Source: RGIG8785 sp045655245
GTDB taxonomy: Bacteria; Bacillota; Clostridia; RGIG8785
Assembly (NCBI GenBank): GCA_045655245.1
Contig: JAZOOX010000053.1
Span: 1 to 7,127, forward strand
DNA: 7,127 nt
Reading direction: 5' to 3'
The translations under genes and the position numbers were made by a program. How positions within the stretch are numbered: position 1 is the stretch's first letter; the number at the start of each line of letters is the position of its first letter. The notes beneath the pieces are model-generated. The model saw nothing but the letters and a program-made list of their open reading frames with translations, did not search any database and was not told where the DNA came from. Below, piece after piece: positions 1-6,795 of the stretch.

Positions 1-1310
1 GGGTCATAGGTGCAGTGAACGGCAACGACATTGCCGTTTTCGTCCTTATCAACCGATTGGCAGGTGACCAGGTACGCACCCCGCAACCGTACTTCGCGGC
101 CGGGAGAGAGGCGGTAGTACTTGGCGGGAGGTTCTTCCATAAAGTCCTCCTGCTCGATATACACACACTTGCCGAAGGTGGTAACCCGCTTGCCGCGCTC
201 GGGGCAGTTGGGGTTGATGTCAACCTCCACTTCCTCGGTCTGACCTTCGGGATAGTTGTCGATTATCAGTTTTAAGGGGTTCAAAACCGCCATGGCACGG
301 TCCGCATTCTCGTTCAGATTTTCGCGGACACAGTGTTCCAGCAACGCAAAATCAACCACCGAGTTGCCCTTGGCAACGCCGATGCGGTCGCAGAAATCAC
401 GGATGGCTTCGGGCGGGAACCCACGACGGCGCATCCCGCAAAGGGTGGACATACGGGGATCGTCCCAGCCGTTGACGATCTTTTCGGTAACCAGATTCAG
501 GCATTTTCTCTTACTGGTTAAAGTGTAGTTCAGGTTCAGTCGGGCAAACTCGATCTGACGAGAAGGTTCTTCGATCTCGCAGGCACGGATGAACCAATCA
601 TACAAGGGGCGATGATCCTCGAACTCCAAGGAACAGAGGGAGTGGGTAACGTGCTCTGCGCAGTCGGACAAGGGGTGTGCAAAATCATACATCGGGTAGA
701 CGCACCAACGGTCCCCCGTACGATGATGGGTGGCGTGCAAAATCCGATAGATTACAGGGTCCCGCATATTCAGGTTGGGGGACGCCATATCAATCTTGGC
801 GCGCAAAACCTTGGTCCCGTTTTCGAACTCGCCTGCGGTCATGCGGCGGAAGAGCTCGTGGTTTTCTTCGACGCTGCGGTTGCGATAAGGGCTTTCTTTG
901 CCAGGCTCGGTCAGGGTGCCGCGGTACTCTCGAATCTCGTCGGCGGTCAGGTCGTCTACATAAGCAAGACCCTTGTCAATGAGCTTTAATGCACACTCGT
1001 ACACAAACTCAAAATAGTCGGAAGCAAAATAAACGTTTGCCCATTCAAAGCCCAGCCAGCGGATGTCCTCCATAATCGAGTCCACATACTCCACGTCCTC
1101 CTTGGTGGGGTTGGTGTCATCCAGACGGAGGTTGCAAATACCGTTGTATTTCTGTGCCGTACCAAAGTCGATGCAGATGGCCTTGGCGTGACCGATGTGC
1201 AAATACCCGTTGGGTTCGGGGGGGAAACGGGTCTGGACACGGTTATAAACCCCGTCGGCAAGGTCCTTGTTAATGGCTTCGTGAATAAAGTTTACCGGTG
1301 CGTTTTCCAT
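1..1310 (-). CDS. glnS: Glutaminyl-tRNA synthetase (GlnRS), 3' end cut off by window edge
   Basis: Class I aminoacyl-tRNA synthetase that attaches glutamine to tRNA-Gln in the cytoplasm. The minus-strand frame is open from ATG at 1310 to the window edge, giving 436 complete codons of a protein that is about 554 residues in E. coli, so roughly the last fifth is missing. Seen: the HIGH signature in PPEPNGYLHIGHAKA (HIGH at residues 38-41), the catalytic-domain stretch LRLDDTNPTKE (61-71), the KMSKS-type loop LTSKRK (264-269), GWDDPRM (281-287) and LNENADRAMAVLNP (332-345), which is very close to E. coli GlnRS. These separate it from GluRS. The beginning of the C-terminal anticodon-binding beta-barrel is present. 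The KMSKS Met/Leu is Thr. The start overlaps the gltX stop as TAATG, so the two are probably translationally coupled and co-transcribed. Many Bacillota lack GlnRS and amidate Glu-tRNA-Gln with GatCAB instead; its presence here implies direct charging. Confidence 0.96.
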   Translation of the reverse strand, partial: MENAPVNFIHEAINKDLADGVYNRVQTRFPPEPNGYLHIGHAKAICIDFGTAQKYNGICNLRLDDTNPTKEDVEYVDSIMEDIRWLGFEWANVYFASDYFEFVYECALKLIDKGLAYVDDLTADEIREYRGTLTEPGKESPYRNRSVEENHELFRRMTAGEFENGTKVLRAKIDMASPNLNMRDPVIYRILHATHHRTGDRWCVYPMYDFAHPLSDCAEHVTHSLCSLEFEDHRPLYDWFIRACEIEEPSRQIEFARLNLNYTLTSKRKCLNLVTEKIVNGWDDPRMSTLCGMRRRGFPPEAIRDFCDRIGVAKGNSVVDFALLEHCVRENLNENADRAMAVLNPLKLIIDNYPEGQTEEVEVDINPNCPERGKRVTTFGKCVYIEQEDFMEEPPAKYYRLSPGREVRLRGAYLVTCQSVDKDENGNVVAVHCTYD

Positions 1311-2947
1311 TATTTCAACTCCTCTACAGCGCGGTGCAACCGTGCTACTACTTCCTCGCGCCCTAAGGTGCGTAACACTTCGTACATGTCAGGGGTGTTC
1401 TGCCGCCCCGTGGTTGCCATTCGGATCAACCCGCTGACGTCGCCCACGTGACCCAAAAACGCTTCGGGGTTTTGCTTGTAGGCTTTGACATCGGGGGAGA
1501 ACCCGTTTGGCTCGCACAGCGAACGAATCTTTCCAAACCAGCCGTCCTTGTCGTCGGCGTCATCGTAAATGTCTGCATACCCTGTCAAAACGTCGGCAAT
1601 CTTGGACTTGTCCAGGGTTTCGGGATAGGAAACCTCAAAGTTGCTGTCAAACAGATAGCGGAAGTATTCCTTGACCTCCGACCACTTGGCAATGTCCTTG
1701 CGGGGGTTTTTGCCGCCGCGGTCGATGGAGAAAAAGGCAATCGCCTTCTCGCGGTCGGAAAGCATTTCTGCCAATTCCCCGTCATATTCTTTTGCCCATG
1801 CAAGAGCGTGTTCATACACATCCTCGGCGGTCCAGTAGGCAATGCGGTTTTTACTGACGTCGGTCAGCTTCACCAGGTCAAAGAGCGCACCGCTCTGGCT
1901 CATCTTCTTCAGCGAGAAGGGGAACTCGTCCTGACTTGCAGTGGGGTTGGGTTTCCGCCACTCCTCAAAGTTGGAGTTGGCAAGGGTCATCAAATACTCC
2001 ATGACCGACTCTTGGGGGAAGCCCACCTCATGGTAGTAAGAAACGGTAGCTTCAGGGTCTTTCCGCTTGGACAGTTTCCGCTTACCGCCGTTTTCTTCTT
2101 TCATGACGGGAGCGATGTGGGCGTACTTGGGTAACTTATGTCCCAGTACCGAGAACAACTGCACGTGGGTAGGCAGGGATGCAATCCACTCGTCCCCGCG
2201 GATGACATGGGTGGTGCCCATCAAGGTATCGTCTACGGCGTGGGCAAAATGGTAAGTCGGTACACCGTCGGTCTTTAACAAAACGATGTCCTGTACGTTT
2301 TCGGGCATTTCCAGCTTTCCGCGGATCAAATCGCCCACGATGATGCGGCGGTCCTCCTGACCGGGGGAACGCAAACGGACCACATAAGGAACACCTGCCT
2401 CGATTTTTGCAATAGCCTCTTCTTCGGACAGGTCGCGGCAACGTGCATACGCGCCGTAGTAACCGGGGTTCTTCTGCTGTTTTTCCTGCTCGGCACGGAT
2501 GGCGGTCAAGTCCTCCTCGGTGCAAAAGCAAGGATAAGCCAGACCCTGTTCAACCAAGCGCTTGACAAAGCTTTGGTAGATCTCTTTCCGCAGACTCTGG
2601 GTGTAAGGGCCATAAGCGCCGCGCTCGGTATCCAAGCCCAATGCGCCTTCGTCCGGCGTAATCCCAAACTGGGACAGACCCGTTACGATGGCAGAAACGC
2701 CGTCATCGATTTCACGCTTTTTATCGGTGTCCTCGATACGCAGGATAAACACGCCGTCGGTGGTTTTTGCATAGCGGTAGGAAATCATCGCCGCAAAGAG
2801 TCCGCCGATGTGTAAGAATCCCGTAGGACTGGGGGCAAATCGGGTCACCGCCGCCCCTTCTTTTAATTCCCGCTTCGGAAAGGCGGCATACCAATCCTCG
2901 GGGGTTTTTGTAATATGAGAAAACATGAGTTCTGACAGTTTGCTCAC
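1310..2947 (-). CDS. gltX: Glutamyl-tRNA synthetase (GluRS), long clostridial type
   Basis: Charges tRNA-Glu with glutamate. Seen (numbering from the chosen start): the class I HIGH-type motif in RFAPSPTGFLHIGG (HIGG at 46-49), RIEDTDKKRE, the domain-2 cysteines CFC (140, 142) and RC (170) at the place where zinc-binding GluRS carry CxC...C, HAVDDTLMGTTHVIRGDEW, and the KMSKS-type loop KLSKRKDPEA (from 291). The protein is 545 residues against about 470-490 for E. coli/Bacillus GluRS; from memory, this longer form with HITKTPE near the N-terminus is common in Clostridia. The frame stays open to a GTG at 2968, but the GTG at 2947 is preferred because a perfect AGGAGG sits 9 nt upstream of it. 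The ATG at 2926 has no good SD. First gene of the gltX-glnS unit, with its own promoter. With GlnRS encoded next door, this enzyme would not need to misacylate tRNA-Gln (inference). Confidence 0.96.
   Translation of the reverse strand: MSKLSELMFSHITKTPEDWYAAFPKRELKEGAAVTRFAPSPTGFLHIGGLFAAMISYRYAKTTDGVFILRIEDTDKKREIDDGVSAIVTGLSQFGITPDEGALGLDTERGAYGPYTQSLRKEIYQSFVKRLVEQGLAYPCFCTEEDLTAIRAEQEKQQKNPGYYGAYARCRDLSEEEAIAKIEAGVPYVVRLRSPGQEDRRIIVGDLIRGKLEMPENVQDIVLLKTDGVPTYHFAHAVDDTLMGTTHVIRGDEWIASLPTHVQLFSVLGHKLPKYAHIAPVMKEENGGKRKLSKRKDPEATVSYYHEVGFPQESVMEYLMTLANSNFEEWRKPNPTASQDEFPFSLKKMSQSGALFDLVKLTDVSKNRIAYWTAEDVYEHALAWAKEYDGELAEMLSDREKAIAFFSIDRGGKNPRKDIAKWSEVKEYFRYLFDSNFEVSYPETLDKSKIADVLTGYADIYDDADDKDGWFGKIRSLCEPNGFSPDVKAYKQNPEAFLGHVGDVSGLIRMATTGRQNTPDMYEVLRTLGREEVVARLHRAVEELK
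1319..1324 (-). promoter_or_regulatory. Ribosome binding site of glnS
   Basis: GAGGAG lies 8 nt upstream of the glnS ATG, inside the last codons of gltX. It supports the ATG at 1310 and reinitiation at the TAATG junction. Confidence 0.8.
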
Positions 2948-2956
2948 GGTACTCTT

Positions 2957-2962
2957 CCTCCT
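2957..2962 (-). promoter_or_regulatory. Ribosome binding site deciding the gltX start
   Basis: Perfect AGGAGG, 9 nt before GTG 2947. It lies inside the longer open frame that starts at 2968, so that longer version is unlikely. Confidence 0.88.
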
Positions 2963-2991
2963 AAACACAGTATTCCTATTATATCATTACT

Positions 2992-3020
2992 ATTATAGTG
3001 CAAAATCATCTCCAGGTCAA
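2992..3020 (-). promoter_or_regulatory. Sigma-A promoter of gltX-glnS
   Basis: Minus strand: -35 TTGACC (3015-3020), a 17-bp spacer, and -10 TATAAT (2992-2997). The predicted start of transcription is near 2985, giving a leader of about 40 nt to GTG 2947. A second TATAAT lies 14 bp downstream (2978-2983) within a repeated TATAATAG, but its -35 would be only ATTTTG, so it is at best a minor promoter. No T-box or other long leader fits in this space. Confidence 0.85.
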
Positions 3021-3025
3021 GAAAA

Positions 3026-3041
3026 AAAGAGTCAACTCTTT
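3026..3041 (-). repeat. Small AT-rich hairpin upstream of the gltX promoter
   Basis: Perfect inverted repeat AAAGAG-TTGA-CTCTTT on the minus strand, running into a seven-T tract (3028-3022). It could be a weak back-up terminator for the upstream operon, just after the stronger one at 3063-3088. The stem is only 6 bp and AT-rich, so function is uncertain. Confidence 0.45.
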
Positions 3042-3062
3042 CCACCTCCTGATTTTGGCAAG

Positions 3063-3088
3063 AAAAAACCGTCACGAGATGGTGACGG
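3063..3088 (-). terminator. Intrinsic terminator of the permease-htpG-DUF2156 operon
   Basis: Minus-strand stem CCGTCAC (3082-3088) and GTGACGG (3069-3075) around a 6-nt loop CATCTC, followed directly by six Ts (3063-3068). The DUF2156 stop codon TGA (3072-3074) is inside the downstream stem arm, and the coding codons for the last residues form the other arm and loop. Confidence 0.9.
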
Positions 3089-3956
3089 TGTATTTGTGAA
3101 GCAATTCAAAGGGTTTAAACTGGCGTTTGAGCCGGCGCAGACCTTCGATGCCGATGTCGGGGCCTAAATTCACGTAGTCCACATCGGGGAAAGTATTGCG
3201 TACAGACTCCAGGTAGACGGCTTGGGTCAGCCCTTCCAGTTGGGTGGTGGCGGTCTTTTGGTGGTAACCGATGACGGTATCCCCCAATTTTTCGCCGATG
3301 AAAAAACCGAGGGGGTTGCCTTCGGACAAAATCATCCCACCGCGACAAGGGAAATCCCCCCAACGGTCGAACAGTGCAGCAATCAAGTCCCGTTCGCAAC
3401 TGTACTCACAATCGCGGCAATCCTTGCGACTGCACCAGGAATCGGTGATGCTCAGACAAGCATCGCGGTCGGCAGCGGTGATCTCCCGATAAGTGTAGGG
3501 AACCCGCTCCGCAAAGGCACGGTAATGTTCCCTCTTATGACGGGCGGCACGGCCTTCCAACCGCAAGAAGTCCTCACGGCGGTAGAGATAGTCGCTTTGG
3601 ATCTCGTCCGTCTCCACCGTAAAGGTCTTGTCAGGGAACCGATTTTTCAGCTGATTCAGCCGTGCTTCGGACAAGTATTTCAGGTGCAAAGGACCTTCTG
3701 CCAACAATTGAGCATAGACCGCTTTTGCCAAAGCTTCGTCCCGATCGCAAAAGAGGGTGTAGTAGCGTTGTCCCTCCTCAAAATAACGGCAGAGGAACCC
3801 GTCGGGCAGGGGTGCGGCCTCGGCGCCGTCCAGCGGAGCGTAAAGGCAGATGGGGGTGATGCCGAATTCGGTCACCCGCTCCTCCACCAGATATTCGGCG
3901 GCAGATTTGAAGTTATCGATGGTAATCGGTTGAAAGTTCCAATCAGATATTGCCAT
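3072..3956 (-). CDS. DUF2156 family protein (phosphatidylglycerol lysyltransferase C-terminal-like, GNAT-type fold)
   Basis: 294 residues, with no membrane segment or signal peptide, so probably cytoplasmic. It resembles the stand-alone clostridial DUF2156 / LPG_synthase_C proteins. Seen: DYLYRREDFLRLEGRAARHK (122-141), typical of the family's D-Y-x-Y...L-x-G-R/K-x-x-H-K block; W-C at 174-175; GFFIGEKLGDTVIGYHQK (217-234), the core GNAT-like strands; and YVNLGPDIGIEGLRRLKRQF (261-280) then LLHKYTV at the C-terminus. In membrane-bound MprF proteins this domain transfers an amino acid from aminoacyl-tRNA to phosphatidylglycerol; the substrate of stand-alone members is not known to me, so no reaction is assigned. 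Odd points are a cysteine cluster C175, C180, C183, C187 and a changed sequence where many relatives have N-R-E-x-D. Last gene of its operon: its start overlaps htpG by 14 nt, with only a weak GGAG about 14 nt upstream, so it probably relies on coupling. A terminator is built into its 3' end. Confidence 0.82.
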   Translation of the reverse strand: MAISDWNFQPITIDNFKSAAEYLVEERVTEFGITPICLYAPLDGAEAAPLPDGFLCRYFEEGQRYYTLFCDRDEALAKAVYAQLLAEGPLHLKYLSEARLNQLKNRFPDKTFTVETDEIQSDYLYRREDFLRLEGRAARHKREHYRAFAERVPYTYREITAADRDACLSITDSWCSRKDCRDCEYSCERDLIAALFDRWGDFPCRGGMILSEGNPLGFFIGEKLGDTVIGYHQKTATTQLEGLTQAVYLESVRNTFPDVDYVNLGPDIGIEGLRRLKRQFKPFELLHKYTVTIS

Positions 3957-5709
3957 TTAAAATCTCGTAACTCCGTTTTAAGAAAGCGCCCATCTTTTCG
4001 GAGGACAAGGGGCGATGTGCCAACATTGCCAGGTCGAAAACGTGGGGGCAATAGGTTTTATAGTTGTCGGCAGTGATCTTGCCAATCAAGGGGTTTTTGG
4101 TATTGATGACCAGGGTCAGTTGTTCGGGGAACTTTTCTGCCGCATCCGCCATACCGAAGGAGATGCCCAGTTCCAGCATACGGCGGGACTGTTCGGACAG
4201 TAAGACGATGGCAGGCAGATCGGGGTCGGAGAGTTCCTGCAGGGAAACGGTAATTTTTTCGTCGTTGACCGCTTCGGTAAACCAGCCCAAAAGCTCGGCG
4301 TTTTCAATGGCACTGCCCGATTCTGCCAATTCAGAGTCGATACGGGCAAAGCGAGCGGAGGGGTGTTTCATTTCCCAGAAACTGATGAAGTGAGGGTCGA
4401 TAAAGGAGTCTAAAATCAAGGCCTCCTTGCCCTGCTTTTCAAACTGGTCCAGGTAGGTTGCCTGGCCCTTTTCGTCCGAGGCGTAGAAAATCTTATCCTT
4501 CCCTTCGGTGGCAGAGACAAAGGTGGTGTACTCACCCTTGACCGTTTTGACCAACAGGATATTTTCTACTTTTTCCAAGAATTTTTCGTCCCGCATACAG
4601 CCGTACTTGACAAAGGGTGCGATGTCTTCCCAGTATTCCTCGAACTGTTCACGCTCGGTGTTGTAAAGACCGGTTAAGCGGTCTGCCACTTTTTTGGTGA
4701 TGTGGGAGGACATTCTTCTAACCGTACCGTCGTTTTGCAGGAAACTACGGGAAACGTTTAAGGGCAGATCAGGGCAGTCAATCACGCCTTTTAAAAGCAG
4801 TAAGAACTCGGGAATGACTTCACGGATGTTATCAGCAACAAAAACCTGATTGTTATACAGTTTAATCTGACCCTCGGAGGACTCGAACTGGTGCTTTAAC
4901 TTGGGGAAGTACAAAATGCCCTTCAGGCGGAAGGGGTACTCCACATTCAGATGAATCCAAAACAGCGGGTCGGACAGATCCGCAAATAGTTTGTGGTAGA
5001 AAGACAGGTATTCGTCACGGGTACACTCGGACGGTTTTTTGTTCCACAAGGGCTCGGTATCGTTTAAGGGGCGGGGCTCGTCGGTCTCGCCGTCTTCGAA
5101 ATAGATTTCGTAGGGCAAAAAGCCGCAGTACTTGTCCAAGGTGGCACGGATGGTGTCAGCTTCCAAAAACTCATTGGCGTCCTCGGCAATGGTCAAAGTG
5201 ACGCGGGTACCGATGCCGTCACGGTTGCCGTCAGTCAGTTCATACTCGGTAGAACCGTCACACACCCAATGAACGGGAGTAGCACCTTCCTGATAGGAAA
5301 GGGTGTCGATAGTCACCTGCTCGGATACCATAAAGGCAGAGTAAAACCCTAAGCCAAAGTGACCGATGATGGTGTTTTTTTCGTCGTTGCCTTCGTACTT
5401 GCGCAAAAACTCTTCCGCACCCGAAAAAGCGATCTGGTTAATATACTTGCGAACTTCGTCCGCAGTCATGCCGATGCCGTTATCGTCAAACGCCAAGGTG
5501 CGGTCGGTCTTGTTCAGAATGACACGAATCTTCGGCTTTTCGTCCGTCGATGCGGCGTCCCCCGACTGGACCAGACTTCTGTGCTTGGAAATGGCGTCGG
5601 CACAGTTAGAGACCAGTTCGCGGATAAAAATATCCTGATCGGAGTATAGCCATTTTTTGATTACGGGAAAAATATTCTCGGTATTGACAGAAATATTACC
5701 TTTTTCCAT
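3943..5709 (-). CDS. htpG: Molecular chaperone HtpG (bacterial Hsp90)
   Basis: ATP-dependent dimeric cytoplasmic chaperone of the GHKL/Bergerat ATPase superfamily. Seen: N-terminal ATP site with IFIRELVSNCADA (27-39, containing the catalytic Glu31 and Asn35), DDNGIGM (75-81) and the lid/phosphate loop GHFGLGFYSAF (116-126); a middle domain with LWNKKPSE (221-228) and LPLNVSRSFLQ (315-325), whose Arg321 is the expected gamma-phosphate-contacting arginine; then a C-terminal dimerisation region. At 588 residues it is shorter than E. coli HtpG (624), and the N-terminus (GNISVNTENIFPVIKKWLYS) resembles, from memory, the Bacteroidota-style HtpG subgroup more than the E. coli/Bacillus one. The start ATG 5709 has AGGAGG at 9 nt. 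It overlaps the upstream permease gene and the downstream DUF2156 gene by 14 nt each. No CIRCE element is visible upstream of the operon, so heat-shock control through HrcA is not indicated by the sequence. Confidence 0.96.
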   Translation of the reverse strand: MEKGNISVNTENIFPVIKKWLYSDQDIFIRELVSNCADAISKHRSLVQSGDAASTDEKPKIRVILNKTDRTLAFDDNGIGMTADEVRKYINQIAFSGAEEFLRKYEGNDEKNTIIGHFGLGFYSAFMVSEQVTIDTLSYQEGATPVHWVCDGSTEYELTDGNRDGIGTRVTLTIAEDANEFLEADTIRATLDKYCGFLPYEIYFEDGETDEPRPLNDTEPLWNKKPSECTRDEYLSFYHKLFADLSDPLFWIHLNVEYPFRLKGILYFPKLKHQFESSEGQIKLYNNQVFVADNIREVIPEFLLLLKGVIDCPDLPLNVSRSFLQNDGTVRRMSSHITKKVADRLTGLYNTEREQFEEYWEDIAPFVKYGCMRDEKFLEKVENILLVKTVKGEYTTFVSATEGKDKIFYASDEKGQATYLDQFEKQGKEALILDSFIDPHFISFWEMKHPSARFARIDSELAESGSAIENAELLGWFTEAVNDEKITVSLQELSDPDLPAIVLLSEQSRRMLELGISFGMADAAEKFPEQLTLVINTKNPLIGKITADNYKTYCPHVFDLAMLAHRPLSSEKMGAFLKRSYEILNGNI

Positions 5710-6790
5710 TTGTATTGTCCTCCTTCGGCGGAACGGGCGCGTGTTGCGCCTGCTTTGTTTTAATGATGATCAGCAGCGTCATGGGGAACAGGAACATTCC
5801 CCAAAAGCCTACTGCTTTTAAACCGATGTACATGGCCAAAAGGGTCAACAACGGATGCATCCCGATCTGGTCACTAACGATTTTGGGTTCTAAAAACTGA
5901 CGGACCACCCAAATAACAGCATACAAAAGCAGCAGCCCGATCCCCAGACGGTAATCGGCCGTAAAAATCGAGTACACGCCCCAGGGAAGGAGTACCGTAC
6001 CCACTCCCAGGATGGGCAGAATGTCGATAAGACTGACGATCAGCGCCAAAATCAGGGCATACTCCACGCCGATGATCCAAAAACCGATCAGCAATTCGCA
6101 GGCGGTGATAGACATTAAGATGGCATAGGCTTTTAAGTAGCTGAACACGGTGAAAACGGCAGTGTTCCGCAATCCTGCAAAAAAGTCGTGAACCCGCTCC
6201 CCTGCCGCACGGCGTAAGGCGGGCCAGATCAGTTCCCGATCCCTGCACAAAAAGAAGGTGGACAGCAAGAATACGATGAAAAAGACCACGGCATTGGTGA
6301 AGTAGCTGGGCAGAGCGATAATCAGGTTGCCCAAGAAGGTTGCCACGGTGCGAAGCAGACCGGGGGTGTTCCCCGCCAGTTGCTGGACCGCCATCCGCAC
6401 AGCCCCTTCGGTTTCGAAAGGCAGGTTCATCGAATCTGCCCAAAACATAAATCGGTCATAAAGGGTGGGCAGGTCTTTGCTCCAAAGAACCAGCCAGTTC
6501 ACCAGCCCCACCGCCTCGCGGTAAAGGGTCCGTCCCAAAAAGTAGATCGCCGTACCCAAAATCCCCAAAGTCAGAACCAATACCAAAAAGGTACCGATAC
6601 TGCGGGGAAGTTTGAGCTTTTCCCGCAGGAAGGTGACGGGGCGGTTTAACAGCAGAGCAAACAACAACCCCAGCACGAAAGGCAGAACCCAGGACAATAC
6701 ATCCCGTTTAAAAAGAACATACACCGCAACAATGCCCAACACGGCATAAAAAGTGTAAATCATTACTTTAAAATGCTTCTTATAATCCAA
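5696..6790 (-). CDS. AI-2E family transporter, YtvI/PerM-like integral membrane protein
   Basis: 364-residue polytopic membrane protein of the UPF0118/AI-2E exporter-like family. Hydrophobic segments at about 9-27, 31-49, 66-85, 148-181 (long, perhaps with a re-entrant part), 212-240, 242-270, 282-300 and 314-345 fit the family's usual seven or eight spans. Family signatures: FLLSTFFLCRDRE (174-186), SLIDILPILGVGTVLLPWG (253-271) and RQFLEPKIVSDQIGMHPLLT (297-316). Members include proposed AI-2 exporters, Na+/H+ antiporters and the Bacillus sporulation-associated protein YtvI; length and the DILP-LGxGT-LxPWG block suit YtvI, but the substrate cannot be read from sequence. The C-terminal tail (346-364) is polar. 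The start is TTG at 6790, supported by a near-perfect SD; the first ATG (codon 10) would cut into the first membrane segment. First gene of an operon with htpG, which it overlaps by 14 nt. Confidence 0.9.
   Translation of the reverse strand: MDYKKHFKVMIYTFYAVLGIVAVYVLFKRDVLSWVLPFVLGLLFALLLNRPVTFLREKLKLPRSIGTFLVLVLTLGILGTAIYFLGRTLYREAVGLVNWLVLWSKDLPTLYDRFMFWADSMNLPFETEGAVRMAVQQLAGNTPGLLRTVATFLGNLIIALPSYFTNAVVFFIVFLLSTFFLCRDRELIWPALRRAAGERVHDFFAGLRNTAVFTVFSYLKAYAILMSITACELLIGFWIIGVEYALILALIVSLIDILPILGVGTVLLPWGVYSIFTADYRLGIGLLLLYAVIWVVRQFLEPKIVSDQIGMHPLLTLLAMYIGLKAVGFWGMFLFPMTLLIIIKTKQAQHAPVPPKEDNTNGKR
5719..5724 (-). promoter_or_regulatory. Ribosome binding site of htpG
   Basis: Perfect AGGAGG, 9 nt before the htpG ATG, within the final codons of the permease gene (it encodes part of the P-K-E-D tail). 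Confidence 0.85.
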
Positions 6791-6795
6791 TTCGG

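Noticed and set aside
1448..2134. 228-codon plus-strand open frame
   Set aside because: It lies wholly antisense to gltX, whose protein carries all family motifs. The antisense translation shows no recognisable domain, and no promoter/RBS pair was noticed. It is a shadow of the coding strand.
2944..3045. 33-codon minus-strand frame from GTG 3045 whose TGA overlaps the gltX GTG (GTGA)
   Set aside because: The SD-like sequence overlaps its start codon rather than preceding it, and the frame runs straight through the gltX promoter. The translation resembles nothing I recognise.
3222..4076. 284-codon plus-strand open frame
   Set aside because: Antisense to the DUF2156 gene and the end of htpG, crossing the boundary of two well-supported genes. 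Its length reflects the codon composition of the opposite strand.
5874..6443. 189-codon minus-strand frame inside the permease gene
   Set aside because: Same strand but a different frame from the AI-2E family protein. Its Arg/His-rich translation is typical of an out-of-frame reading.
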